A stretch of 64,000 nucleotides of DNA from Blastococcus atacamensis (lineage in GTDB: Bacteria; Actinomycetota; Actinomycetes; Mycobacteriales; Geodermatophilaceae), in contig NZ_POQU01000003.1 in the NCBI RefSeq assembly GCF_002938425.1, positions 1 to 64,000 of the forward strand, given 5' to 3'. Positions 44,638 through 53,406 of this stretch are shown in pieces (within the stretch, counting starts at the first letter, position 1; every line of letters begins with the position of its first letter). The notes beneath the pieces were generated by a model, which did not search any database, was not told where the DNA came from, and saw nothing but the letters and a program-made list of their open reading frames with translations. Both the position numbers and the translations under genes were made by a program.

Positions 44638-45484
44638 GCATCTGAGGCAGGTGTCGCATCGGGCCCATGTGCCCTTCCCCGCTGTAGACGACCAGATGCG
44701 CGTCGGACAGGTGGTCGGCCAGCCACTCGCCGTGGGACACCGGCACGGTCGAGTCGCGCTCGCCGTACCAGAGGCGGACGGGACAGCGAACAACTGCAAG
44801 GTCGACGTCCCACGGACCCAGCCAGGCGACGTTGTCCCAGCCGCCACCTCCGGCTCCTTGCCGTAGTCCCTCGCTCACCATTGCGAACAGGTGGTGGCGC
44901 AGGGACGGATCCGCGAGGACGTCGGCGTCGGTGTCGCCGAAGAGAGCATCCATTCCCGACATGAACGTCTGCTCGTCGTCCCGAAAGGCGACCATCATCT
45001 CCGCGCCCACGCAGAACTGCTCAGCAGCACGGGCCGGCTCGTCGGGAAGGAACGAGAGCGCCACCCGGTCGCTCTCCTCGAGCTTCTCCATCGCCCCGGG
45101 AACTTGTTGGAATGGGCCGGGGCCAGAGGCCACGCCGACAGCCGAGACCCGTTCGCCCATGACTGCCGCCGCGGCTAGCGCGAAGGGCCCACCTCCCGAC
45201 CAGCCGAAGGCGGCGAGCCGGTCCAGTCCCAGCCTGTCGGCAATCTCGCGGCCGTCCTCAGCAACGCTCCTCAGGCCGAAGGGAGCCGGGTCGGAACGGC
45301 CGTAACCGGGGCGATCGAAGCTGATCAGACGCACGCCCAGATCTCCGGCCGCCTGGTCGCCGAAGTCGAGGTCGAGCCGGGAACCTGGTGTGCCGTGGAA
45401 GTAGAGGACCGGCGACCCCTTCGGGTCGCCCGCCTCGCGGACGCTGATTGCGCGCCCCTCGATGACGACCTCGCATTCACCCAT
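44618..45484 (-). CDS. Alpha/beta hydrolase
   Basis: A 288-residue alpha/beta hydrolase. The oxyanion region HGTPGSR (about residue 30), the nucleophile elbow GWSGGG (about 94), a late acid in YGERDSTVPVSHGEW and the His in GEGHMG complete the triad. Substrate is unknown. ATG 45,484 is used. It is a monocistronic gene between remnants and the alcohol dehydrogenase. Confidence 0.85.
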   Translation of the reverse strand: MGECEVVIEGRAISVREAGDPKGSPVLYFHGTPGSRLDLDFGDQAAGDLGVRLISFDRPGYGRSDPAPFGLRSVAEDGREIADRLGLDRLAAFGWSGGGPFALAAAAVMGERVSAVGVASGPGPFQQVPGAMEKLEESDRVALSFLPDEPARAAEQFCVGAEMMVAFRDDEQTFMSGMDALFGDTDADVLADPSLRHHLFAMVSEGLRQGAGGGGWDNVAWLGPWDVDLAVVRCPVRLWYGERDSTVPVSHGEWLADHLSDAHLVVYSGEGHMGPMRHLPQMLTSLTR

Positions 45485-45601
45485 TCAGTGACCTTAGCGG
45501 TGGGCGTCCCTCTCCGGCCGCGGCGCAGAGGCCGTGCGGCCGGGCGCTCCGGACCTCTCGCCCTGGGCTCGGCGGGGCCATGCGGAGGTTCTCGGGTGCC
45601 G

Positions 45602-46654
45602 TCAGCCCTGTGGGTCGGGCACGACGACGGCACGGCCGTTGACGGTCCCGGCACGCACGGCAGCGTAGGCCTCCGGCGCCCGGCTTAGCGGCCATGCCGT
45701 CGTCTCGGCGACCAGGTCGCCACGCGCGGCCAGGGCCAGGACCCGGTGCAGTTCGGGGCGGGTCCCCCAGTACGTCGTCGAGACCCGGACCCCGAACGGT
45801 AGCCCGAGGAAGGACACCGGCAGTGATCCGCCGCCGATTCCGACGAGGACGATGTGCCCGTCCGAACCGATCACCGAGGCGGCGAGAGTCAGGGTGCCGT
45901 CGGTTCCCACGATGTCCAGGACGGCGTCGGCGCCCTGCCCGTCCGTCAGGTCACGGATCTCTGCCGCCGTGGTCTCCGTCGCGTCAAGCGCCACGTCGGC
46001 ACCCACCTTCGTGGCCAGCGCGCGGGCCTCCGGTCGCCGATCGACGACGACGACCCTGGAGGCGGTCGTAGCCCGCAACACTTGGACGGCGAGGTGGCCC
46101 AGCCCTCCAGCGCCGATGACGACCGTGGTCGTCCCCGGGGCGAGCAGGTCCCGCACGCGCTCCACGGCGTGGTACGGGGTGAGACCCGCGTCCGTGAGAG
46201 GCGCTGCCTGGAGCGGGGTGAGCCCGTCGGGCAGGGGAAAGACGTGCCGTGCGGCCGGAACCAGGAGGAACTCGGCCATGCCTCCGTCACGGCCCAGGCC
46301 GGGGACGGGTGCTCCGGAGGCGGCTCGGCGGCAGTAGTTCTCAGCTCCGGTGGAGCAGGCCGTGCAGACCCCACACCCCCAGGGCCCGTAGAGGGCCACC
46401 GGCTGTCCCGGCTCCAGCGAGAGCATCCCGCCGCCGCCGATCTCCTCGACCCAGCCCGCGTTCTCGTGCCCGAGGGTGAAGGGCAGCTGCCACGGCATGG
46501 CTCCCTCGGGGAACTCCGTCAGGACGTGGATGTCGGAATGGCAGACACCAGCCGCGCCGATCCGGACGAGGACCTCTCCGGGACCGGGTCGCGGCACGGG
46601 GACCTCGCGCAGTAGCGCGTCCTGTCGCCAACCGGTCATTTGCAACGCGAGCAC
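45602..46654 (-). CDS. Zinc-dependent alcohol dehydrogenase
   Basis: A 350-residue medium-chain dehydrogenase. Catalytic zinc ligands in GVCHSDIH and GHENAGWVEE, structural zinc cysteines in WGCGVCTACSTGAENYC, and the NAD fold VVIGAGGLGHLAVQVL are all visible. It probably interconverts alcohols and aldehydes with NAD(H). GTG start has GGAGGAGGG upstream. Unlike the decayed copy at 31.6 kb it is intact. Confidence 0.88.
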   Translation of the reverse strand: MLALQMTGWRQDALLREVPVPRPGPGEVLVRIGAAGVCHSDIHVLTEFPEGAMPWQLPFTLGHENAGWVEEIGGGGMLSLEPGQPVALYGPWGCGVCTACSTGAENYCRRAASGAPVPGLGRDGGMAEFLLVPAARHVFPLPDGLTPLQAAPLTDAGLTPYHAVERVRDLLAPGTTTVVIGAGGLGHLAVQVLRATTASRVVVVDRRPEARALATKVGADVALDATETTAAEIRDLTDGQGADAVLDIVGTDGTLTLAASVIGSDGHIVLVGIGGGSLPVSFLGLPFGVRVSTTYWGTRPELHRVLALAARGDLVAETTAWPLSRAPEAYAAVRAGTVNGRAVVVPDPQG

Positions 46655-46768
46655 GGTGCCCTCCTCCGTCGCGGCGTCTTCCTGACGCCGTCAGGTGGGA
46701 CCGGCGTCGTGCCGACGGGGTCCCGGTCGTGGTCGAAGCGTGGCGCGGCGGGCGCCCGGGCGGATGGG

Positions 46769-47347
46769 TCAGCGGCCCTCTGCGTCGGAGATGAGGGACC
46801 GGTCGGCCCTCGATGAGGGCGCGGTTCTGCGGCTCTCCAGCTCGGCGGCGATCGTGTCGGCCCACGCCTCGATGGCCGGCCAGTCCCGCTGGTCGCCGGG
46901 TTGCCCGCCGGCGGCACGCCAGAAGAGGCGGCCGTACCAGGGCACGCCCGCCGTCTGCACCACACCGCCGAAGATGCGGTGCTCCAGGGGGCGAAAGCCG
47001 GTCGGGAAGCCTTGTTCGATGCGACGTAGTTCCTGCCCACTCAGGCGGCCGGCGCGCCCCGGGCCAGGCGCGAGCCCGCCCACGCTGAAGCACCAGGTCG
47101 GGCAGTGGCCCGTCGTGCTCGCCGCACGCCGCAGGAAGTCGAGGGCAGGCGGCAGCCAGCTCATCCCGTGGACGGCGCTGCCCAGGACCAGGGCGTTGAA
47201 CCGAGCGGGATCGAGGTCCGGCCCGACCGGGCGCACGACGACCTCGTCGGCCGCTCTCTCGAGCCGCCCGGCGATCCGTTCGGCAATCTCCTGCGTGGAA
47301 CCGGCTGCGGTGGCGTAGCCCACCAGAACACGGAAGCTCTCGGTCAT
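46769..47347 (-). CDS. Flavodoxin domain protein, paralogue 2
   Basis: A 192-residue flavodoxin-fold protein with FMN loop ATAAGSTQEIAERIA, FNALVLGSAVHGMSW and a FSVGG loop. It is a diverged paralogue of the copies at 43.8 and 47.8 kb. ATG 47,347 was chosen over one ten codons upstream because the fold starts there. A weak DosR-like box (AGGACGTGGGTCCG, 47,429-47,442) lies about 82 bases upstream. Confidence 0.82.
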   Translation of the reverse strand: MTESFRVLVGYATAAGSTQEIAERIAGRLERAADEVVVRPVGPDLDPARFNALVLGSAVHGMSWLPPALDFLRRAASTTGHCPTWCFSVGGLAPGPGRAGRLSGQELRRIEQGFPTGFRPLEHRIFGGVVQTAGVPWYGRLFWRAAGGQPGDQRDWPAIEAWADTIAAELESRRTAPSSRADRSLISDAEGR

Positions 47348-47433
47348 ACGACCACGATGGTCGGAAACCGCGGACACCCGGCAGGGGCCGAGGACCCGTC
47401 CTGTGTAGGTCGCACGTCGTCGTCCCGCAGGAC

Positions 47434-47772
47434 GTGGGTCCGCAGCTGGTCACCGGTCCCTCATCAGCCGGGACCTTCGGCACCACTCCGGTGCGCGCCC
47501 ATGTCGACTCCGCGGGACTGCCGTCAGGGCTCGAGGTGACCTGCCACGCCACCCACCAGCCCGCCGGCCGTGCGCTGCTCCAGTCGGCAGCCGGCGCCCA
47601 CCTCCTGGTCGTCGGCGCCCGTGGCATAGATGGTTTCGCCGGTCTGGTGCTGGCGTCCGTCAGCGACCAGTGCGTCCGCCACGCACCATGCCCGGTCACC
47701 GTCGTCAGGACCGGCGTCCAGGCCACTCCGGCGTGGCAAGAGGGGACGGCCGCCCTTCCGGCGAACCGTTGA
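47434..47772 (+). pseudogene. C-terminal fragment of a universal stress protein
   Basis: The frame gives ALLQSAAGAHLLVVGARG, then GFAGLVLASVSDQCVRHAPCPVTVV, the last third of a Usp domain including part of the ATP-binding loop. The front half, with the conserved VVGVDGS strand, is missing. The open frame begins at GTG 47,434, so a 112-residue product is conceivable, but I read it as a remnant. Confidence 0.65.
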
Positions 47773-47822
47773 GGCATGGGCCCGCCCCACCAGGCGTCGC
47801 CCGGTGCGGCGGGCCGGATGCT

Positions 47823-48359
47823 TCAGCGCGACCGGTTCGGGACCCGGGCGACGTCGGCGGCGATCTCCTCGGCCCAGGCGCGGAGTACTTCCCAGTCGCG
47901 GAAGTCACCCACGGGGGCGCGCATGGCGGTCACCATCGCGCGCTCGCCGAAGGTCAGCAGACTCTTGTCCAGCCGTCCGGGGAGGACCCGGTGCCCGCGG
48001 GCGCCCAGGATCGACCCGATCGGCTGCGCGTCGTGCGGCTCGTCCGGCGGGAACGGGGGCTCGCCGACAGGCCCGCTGGAAAGCAACCACACCGGTCGTC
48101 CGCGCAGTACCTCGGTGTGCGCGAAGGCGAAACTCCGGGCCGGCTCCAGCCATCGCCCGACGTAGACGGCGCTGCCGAGCACCACGGCGTCGAACGACGC
48201 CGGGTCGGGACGGTTCTCGACCGGGATGGCAGCGGCAGTCAGGCCGAGCCGACTGCCGGCCTCCGTCTCAGGCAGGCAGCGCGCAAGCTCCGCGGCGATC
48301 TCGTGAGTGGATCCGTGCTTGCTGGCCGCGGTCACCAGGACACGGGGACCGCCGCTCAT
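47823..48359 (-). CDS. Flavodoxin domain protein, paralogue 3
   Basis: A 178-residue flavodoxin-fold protein: phosphate loop ASKHGSTHEIAAELA, FDAVVLGSAVYVGRWLEPA, LLSSGPVGEPP, and FGERAMVTAMRAPVGDFRDW. The last segment is nearly the same in paralogue 1. ATG overlaps the stop of the universal stress protein gene upstream (ATGA), making CBS-Usp-flavodoxin one operon driven from the 50.0 kb promoter region. Confidence 0.85.
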   Translation of the reverse strand: MSGGPRVLVTAASKHGSTHEIAAELARCLPETEAGSRLGLTAAAIPVENRPDPASFDAVVLGSAVYVGRWLEPARSFAFAHTEVLRGRPVWLLSSGPVGEPPFPPDEPHDAQPIGSILGARGHRVLPGRLDKSLLTFGERAMVTAMRAPVGDFRDWEVLRAWAEEIAADVARVPNRSR

Positions 48360-49261
48360 CTGGACTCCTCGGCGGGGATCGGGACGACGGCCACCGGGCA
48401 GCCTGTCCGGTGCAGCACGCCGTGCGTCGTCGCGCCCAGCCGCGCGAAGGCCCGGCGGTGCCGATGCCCGACGACGAGCAGTTCGGCGGTGAGTCCGACG
48501 GCCACGAGCGCACGGGCGGTCCGTTCGCGGACCACCACTTCCCGCACTCGCACGTCGGGTTCCTTGTCCCTCCAGCCGGCCAGCGCTTCTGACAGCGCCC
48601 GCTCCTCGTCGGAGAGAACTCCGGCCCAGTCGACGAGCGGCCCCACCGACTGGAACGCCGTCTCCAGCGTGGCGTCCTGCCAGGCGTGAACCGCGACGAG
48701 ATCGGCGCGGCGCGCGGCCGCCTCGGCGAATGCGAACGCCAGGACGTCCTCGTCTCCCGCGCGGCCCTCCACCCCCACGACGACCGACGCGCGCTCGCGA
48801 ACGACCACGGACGTCTCGTCGGGGAGCACCACGACGGGGCAGGAGGCGTCGGTGACCACCCCGTTGGCGGTCGAGCCGAGGAGGAGACCTGCCACACCGC
48901 CCACACCCCGGCTGCCCACCACCAGGAGCTGGGCCTCTTCGGACGCCGTCCGCAGGGCGACGACCGGGTTCTCGTCGACCATCGCCCAGCTGACCCGGTC
49001 GGCGCCCAGGGTCTCGGTGGCGTGGTCGGCGGTGGCTCGCAGGATCGTCTCCGCCCCCTGGTGGACGAGTGTTCCCACGTCGCCCCCCTCGGTGGGGAGG
49101 TCGGCGATGCCACCGGACGGGAAAGTCAGCGCATGAAGGATCAGTAGGGGCACGTCCCGTCGTCCGGCCTCGGCGGTGGCGAACTCCGCGGCTCGCCGGG
49201 ACGCCTCGGAGCCGTCCATCCCGACGACCACGGGCCGGGGTTCACGTTGGTGGGTCATCAT
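48356..49261 (-). CDS. Universal stress protein, tandem UspA domains
   Basis: A 301-residue double Usp protein. Domain 1 (VVVGMDGSEASRRAAEF to CPVVVLP) has a good ATP loop GSRGVGGVAGLLLGS. Domain 2 (VVVGVEGRAGDEDVLAF to CPVAVVP) has a degraded loop GHRHRRAFARLGATT, so only the first may bind ATP. Second gene of the CBS-Usp-flavodoxin operon with 4-base overlaps on both sides. Confidence 0.88.
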   Translation of the reverse strand: MMTHQREPRPVVVGMDGSEASRRAAEFATAEAGRRDVPLLILHALTFPSGGIADLPTEGGDVGTLVHQGAETILRATADHATETLGADRVSWAMVDENPVVALRTASEEAQLLVVGSRGVGGVAGLLLGSTANGVVTDASCPVVVLPDETSVVVRERASVVVGVEGRAGDEDVLAFAFAEAAARRADLVAVHAWQDATLETAFQSVGPLVDWAGVLSDEERALSEALAGWRDKEPDVRVREVVVRERTARALVAVGLTAELLVVGHRHRRAFARLGATTHGVLHRTGCPVAVVPIPAEESR

Positions 49262-49938
49262 GCTTCCTCAGGAGTGAGTACTGAGCGGTGGTCTGCTGTC
49301 GCGGGCGCCTGCTCCCACGCGGGCGGAAGGACGTGGGCTGCGACGACGCCACCGACCGTGCGGGCCAGGGCGATCACCGCTCCCTCCTCGACGGCGACTG
49401 AGGGCTGCGGGGTTCCCCGGCGGCGCTGCAAGGTCGCCACGCCCTCGGTGACCTCGACGCCCCAGGCGTCCAACTCCCCGGTGTAGCTCTCCACCAGGCG
49501 GTGGAGTTCGTGTCGAATCTCCTCGTCGGGGCGGATCAGCGTGCGCAGCACGTCTCGTCGGCTCACGATCCCCACGACCCGGCTGCCGTCCGCCACGGGG
49601 ACGCTGCGCAGCCGGTCATCGAGGAAGAGCCGGGCGATGTCGGCGAGGTCCGCCGTGGCTTCCACCGACCGCACCTCACCGGTCATCACGCCGCTCACCA
49701 GCAGGGACGGCGCATCGCCGTCAGCATCGCCGTCCCGACGCAAGTGCAGTCGGGGGTCTCGGGGAATTCGGTCGCGCAGGACGTCGGCCTCCGCGACTAT
49801 GCCCACCAATCGGTCCTCGCCGTCGATCACCGGCAGCGCCGCGAACCCACGCTCGGCCATGACTTCGGCTGCGTACTTGGCGGAAGTATCCGGTCCAACG
49901 GTGACGACCTCACAGGTCATGACGTCTCTGGCCTGCAC
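49258..49938 (-). CDS. CBS domain pair with C-terminal BON domain
   Basis: A 226-residue protein. CBS1 begins VMTCEVVTVGPDTSAKYAAEVM and ends GIVAEADVLR; CBS2 begins VMTGEVRSVEATADLADIA and ends GIVSRRDVLR. A BON-like domain follows (LDAWGVEVTEGVATLQ). CBS pairs sense adenine nucleotides; mycobacterial Hrp1 (Rv2626c) is a dormancy-regulon CBS protein. GTG 49,938 has GGAGGAACC upstream. It heads the minus-strand operon, divergent from another Usp gene. Confidence 0.87.
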   Translation of the reverse strand: MQARDVMTCEVVTVGPDTSAKYAAEVMAERGFAALPVIDGEDRLVGIVAEADVLRDRIPRDPRLHLRRDGDADGDAPSLLVSGVMTGEVRSVEATADLADIARLFLDDRLRSVPVADGSRVVGIVSRRDVLRTLIRPDEEIRHELHRLVESYTGELDAWGVEVTEGVATLQRRRGTPQPSVAVEEGAVIALARTVGGVVAAHVLPPAWEQAPATADHRSVLTPEEA

Positions 49939-50021
49939 GGTTCCTCCTCCAGGAGCGGTTGCCGCGCCGGACGTTAGGCAGTCGTCGGGGCTTTCCCCAG
50001 GGTCTCCGGGCGCACCCGGGC

Positions 50022-50063
50022 GGGACCTCCGTCCCTGCCGGCCATCGGAGGGACGCAGGTCCC
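50022..50063. promoter_or_regulatory. Two perfect DosR-like boxes in divergent promoter
   Basis: GGGACCTCCGTCCC (50,022-50,035) and GGGACGCAGGTCCC (50,050-50,063) are both perfect GGGAC-N4-GTCCC palindromes, 28 bases apart. They lie 84 bases from the CBS start and 101 bases from the Usp start, in the only gap between two divergent stress operons. This is the strongest regulatory signal in the window. Confidence 0.6.
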
Positions 50064-50164
50064 TGCACGGCGGGACCCACGGCCTCGGTACGAGCACCAC
50101 GGTGATCGTCATCGTCAGGGACGACACCCGGCGGCGTGCCGGGTACCGGAGGAGGAGCATCACC

Positions 50165-51157
50165 ATGGACGCCAACGACACCCGACCGTCCGACGAGCTC
50201 GCCAGCCGGCCGCGGGTCGTCGTCGGGGTGGACGGATCCGCTGGTTCACGTTCTGCGCTCGGCTATGCCATGCGTGCCGCCGTCCAACGCGGTGCCGACC
50301 TCGACGTGGTCTCGAGCTACGCCCCGGACCTCTACTGGATGGGCGGCGCGCCGGTCGCGATCCCGGACATGGGGTCTGTCCGGGACGACATCGAGAAGCG
50401 TGTTCTGGACATGATCGGGGACGTCCGGTCCGACGTGGAGATGCCGCCGGGGACGGACACCCCACCGTTCCGGACGAACCTCATCCTGTCACCGGAGCCC
50501 CCCGCCGCCGAGTTGCTGCGACGGTCACGCGACGGCGACCTCCTGGTGGTGGGGAGCCGGGGGCGGGGTGCGGTCCGCAGCGCCCTGCTCGGCTCGGTGG
50601 CCCTCCACTGCGTCACCCACGCCCCCTGCCCGGTCGTGGTGGTACACCCGACGGTCGGCGAGCCGGGGGGCACGCCCCGGGTCGTGGTCGGCGTCGACGG
50701 CTCGGATGCCGCGCGCGCTGCGTTTGCCGCGGCCATCGACGAGGCGGTGCAGCGCAATTCGGAGCTCGATGTGGTGGCGACCTACGCGGTTGTGGACTAC
50801 TGGACCGACCTGTACTCGGTGGTCATCCCCTCGGTCGACGAGATTCGGTCCGACGCCCGGCGCGCCGCCGAGGAGCAGGTGACCTCGGTCCTGCAGGAGC
50901 GGCCGATGGGCTCGGCCGCTCCTGTCGTACGGATCGAGGCCGTCGAAGGAGCGGCATCGGACGTCCTGGTCGAGCGTGCCCGCGGAGCGGACCTCCTGGT
51001 GGTCGGGAGCCGCGGTCGGGGTGCCGTTCGCGCCCTGCTTCTGGGCTCGGTCGCGCTGCACTGCGCCATGCACGCGCCGGGCGCGGTGATGGTCGTCCAC
51101 CCGCAGCGGAGCGGGCCGGCGAAGACCCAGGAGGCTGCCGACCATGCGCAGCCCTGA
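50165..51157 (+). CDS. Universal stress protein, tandem UspA domains
   Basis: A 330-residue double Usp protein. Domain 1 (VVVGVDGSAGSRSALGY to CPVVVVH) and domain 2 (VVVGVDGSDAARAAFAA to GAVMVVH) both have the loop GSRGRGAVR.ALLGS, so both should bind ATP. It is closely similar to the Usp at 30.7 kb, including the DLYWM/WTDLYSV segments. ATG 50,165 follows GGAGGAGGAGC. The end overlaps the ABC ATPase gene by 14 bases. Confidence 0.9.
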   Translation: MDANDTRPSDELASRPRVVVGVDGSAGSRSALGYAMRAAVQRGADLDVVSSYAPDLYWMGGAPVAIPDMGSVRDDIEKRVLDMIGDVRSDVEMPPGTDTPPFRTNLILSPEPPAAELLRRSRDGDLLVVGSRGRGAVRSALLGSVALHCVTHAPCPVVVVHPTVGEPGGTPRVVVGVDGSDAARAAFAAAIDEAVQRNSELDVVATYAVVDYWTDLYSVVIPSVDEIRSDARRAAEEQVTSVLQERPMGSAAPVVRIEAVEGAASDVLVERARGADLLVVGSRGRGAVRALLLGSVALHCAMHAPGAVMVVHPQRSGPAKTQEAADHAQP

Positions 51158-52085
51158 GACTGCTGGCGTGATGCCCGACTCCGACGTCGTCGTCCGGACC
51201 GACGGGCTGACCAAGCGCTTCGGCCGCAGGGCGGCCCTCCGGGACGTTCACCTGGAGGTGCGCCGGGGGGAGGTTCTCGGCTATCTCGGGCCCAACGGCG
51301 CGGGGAAGACGACGACCCTGCGCCTCTTGATGGGCTTCATCCGCCCGACGGGAGGCTCGGCGCGGATCCACGGCCGCGACACCTGGCGGGAGGCGCACCA
51401 CGTCCATCGGCAGATCGGCTACCTGCCGGGGGAGCCGTCCCTGCACGACCGCCTGACCGGCCGCGACCACGTCCGGTTCACGTCTCGGCTACGGGCTCAG
51501 CGGGACGACAAGCGAGCGGTCGCGATCGCGGAGCGGCTGGACCTCGACCTCGACCGGCCGGCGCGGACGCTGTCGAAGGGGAATCGGCAGAAGCTGGCCC
51601 TGGTGCTCGCCCTGATGTCCGATCCGCAGCTCCTGGTCCTCGATGAGCCGACGAGCGGATTCGACCCGCTCGTGCAGCAGGAGTTCCAGGCACTGCTCCG
51701 CGAGCACACGGCCGCCGGAGGCAGCGCGCTCCTCTCGTCGCACGTTCTCGGTGAGGTGCAGCGCACGGCCGACCGCATCGGCGTGCTGCGCGCCGGCCGG
51801 CTGATCGCCGTGGAGGAGATGGCCGTGCTGCGGGAGCGGTCCCTGCACCGCGTGCGGGCGCGCTTCGACGACCCCGTCACTCCCGCCGACTTCGCGCGCC
51901 TGCCGGGCCTCCGCGATCTCACGGTGACTGCGTCCACGCTGACCTGCAGCGCGCCCGCCTCGGCTCTCGACGCTCTGTGCCGCCGCATGGCCGAACATCG
52001 GCTGGCCGACCTGGAGTGCACGGAAGCCGACCTCGAGGAGACCTTCCTCGCCTACTACGGAGGAGAGCCGTCCGATGCTGCCTGA
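51144..52085 (+). CDS. ABC transporter ATPase (export type)
   Basis: A 313-residue ABC ATPase of the CcmA/DrrA kind: Walker A GPNGAGKTTT, signature LSKGNRQK (variant of LSGGQ), Walker B LLVLDEPTSGFDPL, H-loop SSHVLGEV. A C-terminal domain follows. Together with the next gene it forms a two-component exporter of unknown substrate. ATG 51,144 overlaps the Usp gene; ATG 51,171 is possible. Confidence 0.87.
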   Translation: MRSPETAGVMPDSDVVVRTDGLTKRFGRRAALRDVHLEVRRGEVLGYLGPNGAGKTTTLRLLMGFIRPTGGSARIHGRDTWREAHHVHRQIGYLPGEPSLHDRLTGRDHVRFTSRLRAQRDDKRAVAIAERLDLDLDRPARTLSKGNRQKLALVLALMSDPQLLVLDEPTSGFDPLVQQEFQALLREHTAAGGSALLSSHVLGEVQRTADRIGVLRAGRLIAVEEMAVLRERSLHRVRARFDDPVTPADFARLPGLRDLTVTASTLTCSAPASALDALCRRMAEHRLADLECTEADLEETFLAYYGGEPSDAA

Positions 52086-52869
52086 AGTCCTGCGCCAGAC
52101 ACTGGTGCTGCAGCGGCGGAGCCTGACCACCTGGGTCACGGCAGTGATCCTCCTGGTGGCGTTGTACGCCTCGCTGTGGCCGAGCATCCGCGACCAGCCC
52201 TCGGTGACGGAACTGATGGATCAGATGCCGGAGGTGTTGCGCTCGCTCCTGGCCGCCGCCGACATGTCGACCCCCGTCGGCTACGTGCAGACCGAGCTGC
52301 TGGGCCTGACCGCCCCGCTGCTGGTGATTCTCTTCTCCGTCGTGATGGGGGCCTCCGGGATCGCCGGCGAGGAGGACCGGCGCCGGATTGACCTGCTGCT
52401 GGCCAACCCGGTCAGTCGTACGCGCGTGCTTCTGGAGAAGGTCGCCGCGATGATCGTCTCCACCCTCGTGCTGGTCTCGGCGGTCGGGCTCGCACTCCTG
52501 GCTGCAGGCGTCCTGGCGGGGCTCGACCTGCCCGTAGGCAACGTGGCCGCGGCCATGCTGCACCTGTGGTTGCTCGGCATCGTGTTCGGCACACTCGCCG
52601 CCGCCCTCGGCGCGGCGACAGGGCACGTGATCATCAGCCGGGCGGTTCCCGGCGTGGTCGCTCTCATGGCCTATCTGCTCAACGGTCTCGCTCCGCTCGT
52701 CGGCTGGCTGGCCCCGCTGCGGAAGTTCTCGCCGTTCTATCAGTACTCGGGACACACGCCACTGGTGAACGGAGTCTCCCTGGCAGGGGTGGCAGTCGCG
52801 GTCGCCACTGTCCTGGTCCTCGCCGCGGGCGCCGTCGTCGCATTCCGACGACGGGACGTGGCGGGCTGA
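52075..52869 (+). CDS. ABC-2 type transporter permease
   Basis: A 264-residue membrane protein with six hydrophobic segments and the ABC-2 feature GEEDRRRIDLLLANPVSRTRVLLEK between helices 2 and 3. It overlaps the ATPase gene by 11 bases. Substrate is unknown; the operon position next to a stress protein suggests a stress-related export role. Confidence 0.85.
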   Translation: MLPEVLRQTLVLQRRSLTTWVTAVILLVALYASLWPSIRDQPSVTELMDQMPEVLRSLLAAADMSTPVGYVQTELLGLTAPLLVILFSVVMGASGIAGEEDRRRIDLLLANPVSRTRVLLEKVAAMIVSTLVLVSAVGLALLAAGVLAGLDLPVGNVAAAMLHLWLLGIVFGTLAAALGAATGHVIISRAVPGVVALMAYLLNGLAPLVGWLAPLRKFSPFYQYSGHTPLVNGVSLAGVAVAVATVLVLAAGAVVAFRRRDVAG

Positions 52870-52886
52870 CGTCCTACCGTCGGCGC

Positions 52887-53361
52887 ATGTCGTCTCCTCC
52901 CCGTGGCGGCCGCATCCTCCCTGCCTCCCGGCGGCGTCACCCCGCCATACGGACCGGTGAACAGCTCACGATCGGTGAGCGCGCGGCCGACCGGCTGCGC
53001 AACGGCATGGGCTCGTGGACGTTCGTCTTGCTGGCTCGTGTTCCTGGCCGGCTGGATGGTCGGCAACGGTGGAGACGGATTCGACCCGTATCCGTTCATC
53101 CTGCTGAATCTCATCCTCAGCTGCCTGGCGGCGTTCCAAGGCGCGATCCTGCTCATCGCGGCGAGACGGGCCGATCAGATCTCCTCCGAGCTCGCCGCGC
53201 ATGACTACGCCGCCGATCTGGAGAGCGACCAGACGATCAAGGAGGTTCGCGCGCTCTTGCGCTGCGTGCACCGGCAGGTAGGTGCGCCGAGTCCCGACGC
53301 CGCCGGCTACAGGGAGGCCTCGGGTGACGCTGCCCGGTTCGAAGGTCCTTCCGATCACTGA
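52887..53361 (+). pseudogene. DUF1003 membrane protein with frameshift
   Basis: From ATG 52,887 the frame reads LTIGERAADRLRNGMGSWTFV, the classic DUF1003 opening. Near 53,030 the homology jumps to the next frame, CWLVFLAGWMVGNGGDGFDPYPF, and continues with LLNLILSCLAAFQGAILLIAA and ADQISSEL to TGA 53,359-53,361. One extra base at 53,026-53,032 explains it. Everything else is intact, so an assembly indel is as likely as real decay. Confidence 0.75.
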
Positions 53362-53406
53362 CGTCTGACCGTGCCCGGTATCGGTGCGGCGCGGGAGCGT
53401 GGACAT

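Noticed and set aside
46697-46725. GGGACC and GGTCCC half-sites upstream of the alcohol dehydrogenase
   Set aside because: They are 16 bases apart and do not form a 14-bp box; half-sites are expected by chance in GC-rich DNA.
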